A DNA stretch of 31,076 nt. It comes from Lachnospiraceae bacterium. GTDB taxonomy: Bacteria; Bacillota; Clostridia; Lachnospirales; Lachnospiraceae. The notes under the pieces are model-generated. The model saw nothing but the letters and a program-made list of their open reading frames with translations. It was not told the origin of the DNA and ran no database searches. Where the stretch lies: positions 1 through 31,076 of the forward strand of contig CAAGKF010000388.1 in NCBI GenBank assembly GCA_900770345.1, read 5' to 3'. A program made the translations under genes and the position numbers. Below, one piece after another: positions 25,027 to 31,076 of this stretch (the stretch's first letter is position 1; every line of letters starts with the position of its first letter).

Positions 25027-25058
25027 TTTTACGACAACTTTTACGACATTTTACAACA
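25027..25058 (+). repeat. Right set of probable integrase arm-type sites
   Basis: Three direct repeats: ttttacgaca at 25027-25036 and 25039-25048, and ttttacaaca at 25049-25058. They match the pair near the left end (16337-16357) in sequence and orientation. They lie directly after the int stop codon. Confidence 0.7.
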
Positions 25059-25165
25059 GAGATATAAAAACTTATAAGGAGTTATGTGGAATACAAATTG
25101 TTTTGAGCCTTGCATTAGTGGGGATATAAGAAGATATAAGCACTTATTTAAGGGCGAAAATCCTA

Positions 25166-25195
25166 ATCCCGACGATGAAGTCGTTAGACAAATAA
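25166..25195 (+). pseudogene. lysS: Displaced 3' end of lysS
   Basis: Codons ATC CCG ACG ATG AAG TCG TTA GAC AAA TAA read IPTMKSLDK-stop, matching the functional LysS tail at 16257-16286 (FPTMKSLDK-stop). Past the shared core, the Ser, Leu, Asp and Lys codons all differ synonymously between the two copies. This fragment is what the gene tail was before the present element inserted. Confidence 0.9.
25167..25182 (+). repeat. Right attachment site (attR core)
   Basis: An exact copy of the 16-bp core tcccgacgatgaagtc. It lies within a displaced lysS 3' end reading IPTMKSLDK-stop at 25166-25195. Confidence 0.9.
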
Positions 25196-25548
25196 TCTCC
25201 CATTTTATGCGGGTATCGAGGCTATCAAAGAAAAAAGTACAGTAAGAGTACAGCAAAATTGTACTTGATAATGCTCGAAAATACTCGATAATACCGAGTC
25301 GATAGAATCGAAGTATCCAGCTTGGCAAAAAGAAAATCATATATTTGCACTTATTAAGGACACTTTTCTAAGAGAAATCTTAGGAGGGTGTCCTTTTTTG
25401 CGCGGGCAATGAGGAGAGTGCTCTGCTTGCAGAAGCATTTGACGAATGCCGCGACAGTGAGAGACGATAGTCTCGAACGGCTGGTGAGTCCTTTAAGCAG
25501 CTTCAATGCAAAGCTTCAATGAAATAATGAATCAAGGAGGAATCGAAC
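25196..25548. other. Gene-free junction region after attR
   Basis: The first about 160 nt are AT-rich and contain paired direct repeats agtacag (25236-25242 and 25247-25253) and repeated ctcgat-like motifs around 25270-25310. A strong terminator follows at 25358-25399. The remainder is more GC-rich, with a GAGAC-GATA-GTCTC hairpin (25461-25474) and a direct repeat agcttcaatg (25499-25508, 25512-25521) just before the SymE-like gene. No gene is visible. Confidence 0.55.
25358..25399 (+). terminator. Strong terminator downstream of displaced lysS tail
   Basis: A 15-nt arm starting ggacac pairs with a 15-nt arm ending gtgtcc, with G-U wobbles in the middle and a 6-nt loop, followed by six T. 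It would have terminated lysS before the current element inserted, or it belongs to an older element. Confidence 0.85.
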
Positions 25549-25875
25549 ATGGCAATGAAAAAGAGCAGAATGATGAAGGTTTATGGGCAGAGCGGATACC
25601 GCTATAAGGCGACACCAACAATCATGCTGAAGGGACAGTGGCTGAAAGACCTGGGGTTTGATATTGGAGATTACATTTCGGTCAGCTGTGAGAACGGCAA
25701 GCTTATCATCACTCCGGATGCGGAGAGAGCGGCGCTGGCAGAAGCAGAAGCTTTCTTCATCGTGCAGGAAACAAAGAAGTTGCAGAAGCGTTTTGAGCAG
25801 GAGAAAGCGAGACTTCACGCACAGTTTGCGGCGGAGCAGAGTGCAGTGTACGGCGTATGTGAGGAGGTGCAGTGA
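25549..25875 (+). CDS. SymE-like protein of conjugative elements
   Basis: A 108-residue protein. The N-terminal half (VYGQSGYRYKATPTIMLKGQ, WLKDLGFDIGDYISVSCENG, KLIITPD) fits the SymE family, which has the AbrB/MazE-like beta fold. The C-terminal half is a long Glu/Ala/Lys-rich helix. SymE in E. coli is an SOS-induced toxin under an antisense RNA. Members next to parA in Clostridia are usually named for the fold alone, so toxicity is not implied. The ribosome site aaggagg precedes the ATG by 7 nt. The stop overlaps the parA start, suggesting coupled translation and a regulatory or partition-accessory role. Confidence 0.7.
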   Translation: MAMKKSRMMKVYGQSGYRYKATPTIMLKGQWLKDLGFDIGDYISVSCENGKLIITPDAERAALAEAEAFFIVQETKKLQKRFEQEKARLHAQFAAEQSAVYGVCEEVQ

Positions 25876-26663
25876 TGATGGCAAAGATTTATATGATCGG
25901 GTCCTTTAAGGGCGGTGTAGGCAAATCAGTTTCTACCATCAATCTGGCTTATTCTCTGGCTGAGATGGGAAAGAAGGTACTGGCGGTAGATTTTGACAGC
26001 CAGGCAAATCTCACGACTTGCTTTGGAGTGGAAGATGTGACGGCGGTTCCGGTTACAATCGGCGATCTGATGATGGCGCAGATTGAGGAGGAGCCAATGC
26101 CTGAATCTTCTAAATATATCATGAGAAGAAACGGCGTGGATTTTATTCCCTCTTCTATGGTGCTTTCCGCAGTGGATTCCAAGCTGAGACTGGAAATGGG
26201 AGCAGAAGGGATGTTCAGCAGGATCCTTGATCAGCTTCGTGATTCCTATGATGCAATTCTCATTGACACCTGCCCCTCGCTCGGATCTCTGACCATCAAT
26301 GCGCTGGCAGCAGCAGATGAGGTAATTATTGTGGTAAATCCTCAGCTACTGGCGATGATGGGGCTACAGAATTTCTTAAAGACTGTCAGTAAGATCAGAA
26401 ATCGAATCAACAACAAGCTGCAGGTGGCCGGTATTCTTCTTACGATGTGCGATACCAGAACCAATCTCTGTAAGGTGATCACAGAGGAAGTAGCTGAGAC
26501 CTTTAAGGGGCAAATTCGGATCTTTAAGAGCATAGTCCCTTCTATAGTGAAGGTTGGAGAGTCGGTTTATTATAGTGAACCACTTATCGAATATGCTCCT
26601 GAAAATAAGGCCTGCGAGGCCTACAGAAATCTGGCAAAGGAGTTGATGAACGATGAAGTCTGA
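25875..26663 (+). CDS. parA: ParA-family partition ATPase
   Basis: A 262-residue deviant Walker ATPase. The Walker A motif is KGGVGKS in the first 20 residues, VLAVDFDSQANLTTCFG follows, and ILIDTCPSLGSLTINAL is the Walker B region. It would form dynamic filaments or gradients on the nucleoid to segregate an element with ParB. The ATG at 25875 is one base inside the SymE stop and 5 nt after gaggaggtg; ATG at 25878 is equally possible. The parB reading frame starts 11 nt before its stop. ParA-ParB pairs like this occur on large Lachnospiraceae conjugative elements. Confidence 0.92.
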   Translation: MMAKIYMIGSFKGGVGKSVSTINLAYSLAEMGKKVLAVDFDSQANLTTCFGVEDVTAVPVTIGDLMMAQIEEEPMPESSKYIMRRNGVDFIPSSMVLSAVDSKLRLEMGAEGMFSRILDQLRDSYDAILIDTCPSLGSLTINALAAADEVIIVVNPQLLAMMGLQNFLKTVSKIRNRINNKLQVAGILLTMCDTRTNLCKVITEEVAETFKGQIRIFKSIVPSIVKVGESVYYSEPLIEYAPENKACEAYRNLAKELMNDEV

Positions 26664-27634
26664 TGCACCAAAAAGAAAAATCTTTTCTGATGCAGTAGAT
26701 CTGCTGGCCGGAGATCCACCGGCCAGCGTTGCTACAGGCAATGGAATAGAAATGCTTGATATCGACTGTATTAGACCATTTCATAATCATCCGTTTCATC
26801 TGTATGAGGGTGAGCGTCTGGATGACATGGTAGAGAGTATTAAAGAGCACGGCATATTAACTCCGGTGATTGTGCGGAAAATGCATTATGGCTATGAGAT
26901 GCTTTCCGGTCACAACAGACAGAATGCGGGTAAGCTGGCTGGGCTTAAGCAGATACCGGCAATCGTGAAGAAAAATCTCTCGGATCAGGACGCTTATATT
27001 TATGTGATTGAAACAAATCTGATGCAGAGATCCTTTACGGATCTGTCGATTACGGAGAAGGCAGCAGTCCTGGCTGAACGATATGACAAGGTTTTATATC
27101 GGCGGAAACGTGATGAAATCATGGAAGAATTAAAAGTACTTGAGGGTGGCGAAGAAAAAAGGTGGTCACGGTGCCCACCTCTCGAAGAACCGTGACAGCA
27201 TAGGCCAGGAATATGGTTTGTCTGGAAGCTCTGTAGCCAGGCTCCTTCGGGTGAATCAGCTGATTCCGGAGATCAAGGAAATGCTGGATGGGGGCAAAAT
27301 GCAGCTGATGGCAGCAGTTCAGCTTTCCTATCTCCCAGAGCAGGCACAGCGGATGGCGCTGCTGGCTTCTGAAAAATTCGGTATCGCCATCAACAAGGAT
27401 ATCGCATCAAAGGTCCGCAAGGCTCCGATGACAGAAAAAGCAATCACAGAGGCCATTGCCGGAAAGCAGCCTGAGGTGGATCCGGTGCTGGGCGTGGTGG
27501 AAGAAAAGCCTGCGCCGAAGCCTATCAGATTATCGGCGAATATCAGAGAAAAGTATTTTCAAGACACGGATCCGAAAGAGGTGGAAGCGATTATTGATAA
27601 GGCACTGGCTGCCTGGTTCAAGAAGAAAAGATGA
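26653..27634 (+). pseudogene. parB: ParB partition protein, one-base frameshift
   Basis: The N-terminal frame (26653-27195) has the ParB motifs RPFHNHPFHLYEGERLDDMV, HGILTPVIVRK, EMLSGHNRQNAGKLAGL and ETNLMQRSFTDLSITEKA. It then runs out in a foreign tail. The rest of the protein, KNRDSIGQEYGLSGSSVARL with the helix-turn-helix and C-terminal dimerization region, continues in the +1 frame to 27634. The break lies at a run of six A at 27155-27160. Removing one A joins them smoothly as GGEEKGGHGAHLSKNRDS, giving about 326 residues, the normal size. It is either a real disabling mutation, a sequencing error in a homopolymer, or slippage-tolerant expression. Confidence 0.85.
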
Positions 27635-27644
27635 GGAGGCGCGT

Positions 27645-27917
27645 ATGTTTGATAGTGAACAGTTAAAGCAGGTAGATCCTGCATATTTCAATATCATTAT
27701 GGCGGATGACACGGATGTGACGATTCAGAGCAGAAATACCGGTCATTACTGGTACCTGCACTGCACCGGTTATCCGACGGAAGGCGCGTGCGTGATCTTC
27801 CACAAGCATAGCTTCAACTATCCGTATCACCAGCACGGCTGGGGGAACAGCCTCCGGCAGGCGATACGGAGTATTCAGAACCATGATAGATGGCAGATGA
27901 ACGGAAGACATCGATAA
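27645..27917 (+). CDS. Small conserved-looking protein after parB, unknown
   Basis: A 90-residue protein starting MFDSEQLKQVDPAYFNIIMA. It is rich in His, Tyr and Trp in its second half (GHYWYLHCTGYPTEGACVIF, then HKHSFNYPYHQHGWGNSLRQ). The ribosome site gaggagg precedes the ATG, and the gene follows parB by 10 nt, so it is in the parA-parB transcript. I do not recognise the family. It may be an accessory protein of the conjugative element from which symE-parA-parB derive. The His cluster could bind metal, but nothing else supports that. Confidence 0.6.
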   Translation: MFDSEQLKQVDPAYFNIIMADDTDVTIQSRNTGHYWYLHCTGYPTEGACVIFHKHSFNYPYHQHGWGNSLRQAIRSIQNHDRWQMNGRHR

Positions 27918-28022
27918 AAGGCAAAATCATACATAAACCTGCAAATATCAGCATAAAACATAAATAAACATCTAAAACAACTAAGATACCTCACCAAACT
28001 TCAAAAGACAACAAAGAACTTG

Positions 28023-28051
28023 TTGAAGATATGAAGGTACAGTGGTATAAT
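28023..28051 (+). promoter_or_regulatory. Promoter-like sequence at the prophage junction
   Basis: TTGAAG at 28023-28028 and TATAAT at 28046-28051, 17-nt spacing. It lies at the end of a 130-nt AT-rich spacer and directly abuts the truncated tape-measure frame. It may be fortuitous. Confidence 0.4.
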
Positions 28052-28053
28052 AG

Positions 28054-30504
28054 ATTTCTGCTACCGGTGAAAAGTTAAAGGATGTGGGTAGTAACATCGA
28101 AGGTGCTGGAAAGAAGCTGCTTCCTGTTACGGCAACGGTTACTGCACTTGGTACAGCTTCCGTGAAGACTGCGGCAGATTTTGAATCTGCTATGAGTAAG
28201 GTGGCGGCGGTATCGGGAGCCACCGGTAGTGATCTGGATGCTCTGTCAAAGAAAGCAAGAGAGATGGGAAGTAAGACCAAGTTCTCTGCATCTGAGGCGG
28301 CGGAAGCTATGAACTACATGGCAATGGCAGGCTGGAAGACGGAGGACATGCTTTCCGGTATTGAAGGTGTGATGAACCTGGCGGCTGCTTCCGGGGAGGA
28401 TTTGGCTACAACATCAGATATCGTAATAGATGCGCTTACTGCATTTGGTTTGTCGGCTCAGGATTCGGGGCACTTTGCAGATGTATTGGCAGCGGCAAGC
28501 TCCAATGCGAATACAAATGTATCGATGATGGGTGAGACCTTCAAGTACTGTGCACCGATTGCCGGTGCTTTGGGGTTCTCAGTGGAAGATACTGCAGAAG
28601 CCATTGGACTGATGGCGAATGCCGGAATCAAGTCCACTCAGGCTGGTACATCCCTTCGAACCATTATGACGAATCTTTCCGGTGAGGTTAAGATTTGCGG
28701 AGAAAATATTGGTGAGGTGACAGTTGCCACCACTAATGCAGATGGTTCCATGAGAGATTTGTCGGATATTCTGGCTGACTGTAGAACTGCCTTTAGTGGT
28801 TTGTCAGAATCGGAGAAGGCAGCGGCTGCAGAAAGCCTGGTAGGAAAGAATGCTATGTCCGGGTTCCTTGCACTTATGAATGCAGGAGAAGGAGATATTG
28901 CAAAGCTCTCAGGAGCAATAGATAACTGTAACGGTGCTGCGCAGAGTATGGCAGACACCATGAATAATAACCTGGAAGGTCAGCTCACCATACTGAAATC
29001 TCAGTTGCAGGAGTTGGCCATTTCTTTTGGTGAAATTCTTCTGCCAGCGGTGAAGAGTATCGTTTCTTTTCTGCAGGGTTTCATTAATGTATTAAACAGT
29101 ATGCCGGAAGGTATGAAGCAGACCATTGTGACGATTGCTCTTGTGGTGGCGGCTCTGGGTCCGGTACTAATTATCATAGGTAAAGTGATATCTGCTGTAG
29201 GTACAATAATGACGATTGTCCCCAAGGTGGCAGGTGTCATTAAGACAGTCCAGGGAGCATTTGCAGCACTGAATGCTACGATGCTTGCAAATCCGATTGT
29301 ACTGATCATAGCAGCGATTGCGGCTCTTGTAGCTGCTTTTATTTATCTTTGGAATACCAATGAGGAATTTAGACAGTTCTGGATTGATCTCTGGGAGGAT
29401 ATCAAAGAGATTGCGGTTGCAGTGTGGGAGGGCTTAAAAGAATTCTTTTCTGCAGCATGGGAAGCAATCAGGGCTACGGCTGAAACGGTATGGAATGCGA
29501 TTGCAGGATTCTTTACCGGGCTATGGGAAGGAATCAAGAATACGTTTACTACTTTTGTGAATGCGATTTCCTCTTTCCTGAGCAGTGCCTGGAATACGAT
29601 CCAGACGGTTGCAATTACGGTTTGGACAGCGATTTCCACATTTTTCAGTACGATATGGAATGGTATAAAGACGGTGGTGACTACGGTTGTTACGGCAATC
29701 AGTACATTCATGACAACAGTCTGGAATACGATCAAAACCACAATTACAACGATACTGAATGCCATTAAGTCAGTATTTGAGACAATCTGGAATGCCATCA
29801 AGACTACGATTACGACAGTGGTTAATGGCATCAAGAATACCATTACTACGGTATGTAACAATATCAAGAGTACTGTTTCTAATGTGATGTCTGCACTTAA
29901 GAATGCAGTATCGACAGCCTTTTCTACTATGTGGAATGGGATTAAGAATACTATTTCCGGAATCTACAATACCATCAAAAATGGATTTAACAATGCGGTG
30001 AATTTCATTAAGAATCTTGCTTCTTCGGCATTCAGCTGGGGAGCTGATATCATCAATGGTATTGTGAATGGTATCAAGTCCTGCATCGGTAAGGTAAAGG
30101 ATGCGGTTTGCAGTGTGGCTGATACCATTAAATCCTTCCTGCATTTCTCTGTTCCTGATGAAGGACCTCTTACGGAGTACGAGAGCTGGATGCCAGACTT
30201 TATGTCCGGACTGGCTAAGGGTATTGAGAAGAGCAAGGGAATGGTAAAGGATGCAGTGTGTGGTCTTGCTGCAGATATGGTTGTAAATCCTCAGGTGAAT
30301 GCAGGTCAGATAGCAATGACAGGTGGAGGTTCTGTATCCAGTGCAGACTTAAGCAGTCTTGTTAGTGCTATTCGTGAAGGTGTGTCCGGAAGAAATGGCG
30401 GTGGCGGCGATATCGTGATTCCTGTGTACCTTGGCGGTACGATGCTGGACGAAGTGATTGTAAATGCCCAGCAGAGGGCAAATCTAAGAAGTGGAGGAAG
30501 ATAA
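28054..30504 (+). pseudogene. Phage tail tape measure protein, 5' truncated
   Basis: The frame begins right after a stop at 28051 with ISATGEKLKDVGSNIEGAGK, which is internal tape-measure sequence; the usual 30-80 N-terminal residues are missing. The TP901-type tape-measure domain follows (DFESAMSKVAAVSGATGSDL, MNYMAMAGWKTEDMLSGIEG, GIKSTQAGTSLRTIMTNLSG). Then comes a hydrophobic stretch (about 29100-29340) and a long series of 11/22-residue repeats with recurring Trp (WNTIKTTITT, WNAIKTTITT and similar) that sets tail length. The C-terminus has the SFLHFSVPDEGPL segment typical of siphophage tape measures. The first GTG (28084) has a ribosome site too close to it. Phage tail genes upstream are absent, so this is a remnant. 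Confidence 0.85.
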
Positions 30505-30507
30505 AGG

Positions 30508-30870
30508 GTGGCATTTTTTCAGTATTTGAACTTTGACGGCGTGGATCTTCCTCTGCCGGATAGTTATGAAGTGGATATGGCAGATAAGGAAGCGGACAGT
30601 GGTGGAGAAACAGAGGCAGGAACCGTGAAGAGGGATGTGGTTCGTACCGGTGTAGTGACTATTTCTGTTTCCTTTTCTGTTACCCAGAAGTGGCTGAGGC
30701 TACTTACCGGGTATAAACAGCAGGAGAAGATAAGAGTTGTATTCTTTGACCCGGAGACTGCAAGTGTGAGACAGACGGAAATGTATGTGGAAGGGTTCAA
30801 GGCAAAGCTTAGGAAGGATACAAGTTATAGGGGGCTGTGGATTGTGAGTTTTACTCTGAAAGAACTGTAA
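30508..30870 (+). CDS. Phage tail-region protein (DUF6711-like)
   Basis: A 120-residue protein with a GTG start and the preceding ribosome site aaagg. It begins MAFFQYLNFDGVDLPLPDSY and continues TVKRDVVRTGVVTISVSFSV, FFDPETASVRQTEMYVEGFK and RGLWIVSFTLKEL. The beta-rich pattern and the position directly after the tape measure fit a small tail protein family (DUF6711) found in Firmicutes siphophages. It may be part of the distal tail or tail-completion set. It begins 3 nt after the tape-measure stop, so it was co-transcribed. No further tail genes follow in the window. Confidence 0.7.
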   Translation: MAFFQYLNFDGVDLPLPDSYEVDMADKEADSGGETEAGTVKRDVVRTGVVTISVSFSVTQKWLRLLTGYKQQEKIRVVFFDPETASVRQTEMYVEGFKAKLRKDTSYRGLWIVSFTLKEL

Positions 30871-30960
30871 TTTTGCTTTAGTAAGTACTTTCTAAGAATT
30901 ACTTTAGATTCTTTTACGCATAATAAATAAGAGCAATTTTTAAATTTAACTCACATTTGA

Positions 30961-30988
30961 TTGACAATGTCATACAATGTAGTATAAT
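30961..30988 (+). promoter_or_regulatory. Promoter of the RelB/DinJ-like gene
   Basis: TTGACA at 30961-30966 and TATAAT at 30983-30988, 16-nt spacing. A repeated acaatgt/caatgt motif (30964-30970 and 30974-30980) sits inside the spacer, a plausible autoregulatory operator site. The ribosome site aaaggaggtg lies at 31005-31014. Confidence 0.8.
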
Positions 30989-31020
30989 TGAAGTACAAAC
31001 AAATAAAGGAGGTGCTTGAT

Positions 31021-31076
31021 ATGGCAACTACATTAGTACAGGTTAGAATTGATGATGAATTAAAAAATCAGGCAAC
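31021..31076 (+). CDS. RelB/DinJ-like antitoxin, 3' end outside window
   Basis: Only the first 18 codons are visible, reading MATTLVQVRIDDELKNQA. The pattern 'VQVRIDDELKxQA' is the ribbon-helix-helix start of RelB/DinJ antitoxins. A toxin of the RelE/YafQ/YoeB type would be expected just downstream, outside the window. The gene has its own strong promoter and ribosome site, separate from the phage remnant. Confidence 0.75.
   Translation, partial: MATTLVQVRIDDELKNQA

Larger units (their letters stand above)
16258..25182. mobile_element. Integrative mobilizable element or satellite inserted in lysS
   Basis: The element is bounded by a 16-bp direct repeat; one repeat unit plus interior is about 8.9 kb. 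The interior is visibly more AT-rich than the chromosome to the left. Gene order: Xre repressor on the minus strand, divergent two-gene cargo operon, serine recombinase, Rep/relaxase-like gene, HNH/AP2-like gene, Tn916-type xis and int beside the right end. Probable integrase arm sites lie inside both ends. No type IV secretion or coupling-protein gene is present and no phage structural gene, so self-transfer is unlikely. Mobilization by a resident conjugative element, or a satellite lifestyle, is inferred. Confidence 0.85.

Noticed and set aside
27150..27165. Programmed -1 ribosomal frameshift in parB at A-AAA-AAG
   Set aside because: The downstream half is in the +1 frame relative to the upstream half. 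A -1 shift would enter the wrong frame, so a one-base insertion explains it better.
27456..27644. Long alternative frame overlapping the end of parB and running into the small downstream gene
   Set aside because: The part before 27645 is a shadow of parB; the ribosome site gaggagg supports the ATG at 27645.
28000..28078. Short frame across the prophage junction ending in VEDMKVQWYNR and a few more residues
   Set aside because: It is very short, has no start signal, and matches nothing I recognise, so it cannot be called a gene remnant with confidence.
28084..28086. GTG as a genuine start of a complete tape-measure gene
   Set aside because: The homologous sequence extends upstream to the stop at 28051, and the purine-rich stretch is only about 2 nt from the GTG.
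29340..30010. Repetitive DNA that could be mistaken for a CRISPR or satellite array
   Set aside because: The repeats are degenerate, in phase with codons, and encode the 11/22-residue Trp repeats of the tape-measure protein.

Overview
The window looks like a chromosome segment of a Gram-positive gut Firmicute, most likely a Lachnospiraceae (Clostridium cluster XIVa relative). It holds a run of Firmicutes housekeeping genes (uvrC-hprK-murB-rapZ-whiA-crh-like, dnaE, pfkA, dusB, greA, lysS), strong AGGAGG-type ribosome sites, and a small protein of a type I associate with this family. Taxonomy rests on gene content and order only. No rRNA, tRNA or CRISPR array was seen.

Region 1 (1-16286) is ordinary chromosome of moderate GC, all on the + strand. 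It starts inside a lipoprotein glycoside-hydrolase-like gene and a DUF1653 gene. uvrC and a cell-wall/carbon-control block follow: hprK, murB, rapZ, whiA and an HPr-like gene. The HPr-like protein has Glu at position 15 instead of the phosphorylatable His but keeps Ser46, so it is Crh-like and a plausible substrate of the HprK encoded 3 kb upstream. dnaE, pfkA, a small conserved gene, dusB, greA and lysS complete the region.

Region 2 (about 16258-25182) is an AT-rich integrated element of about 8.9 kb inserted in the 3' end of lysS. A 16-bp direct repeat (tcccgacgatgaagtc) marks both ends. Beyond the right copy lies a second, synonymously different lysS tail (IPTMKSLDK-stop). The element carries a divergent Xre repressor, a two-gene cargo operon (cysteine-rich zinc-ribbon protein plus Mrr-like nuclease), a serine recombinase, a Rep/relaxase-like protein, an HNH/AP2-like protein, and a Tn916-type xis-int pair. 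Repeated TTACGACA motifs lie inside both ends and look like integrase arm sites. No conjugation machinery is present, so it resembles an integrative mobilizable element or a satellite. The cargo operon is the best candidate here for an undescribed defence system.

Region 3 (25183-31076) is a second accessory region. Its first about 160 bases resemble the left end of another element at the same lysS site. Then come SymE-like, ParA and ParB genes (parB broken by a one-base frameshift) and a small unknown gene. These are followed by a prophage remnant with a tape-measure gene missing its 5' end and a small tail-region protein. The window ends in the first codons of a RelB/DinJ-like antitoxin gene with a good promoter.
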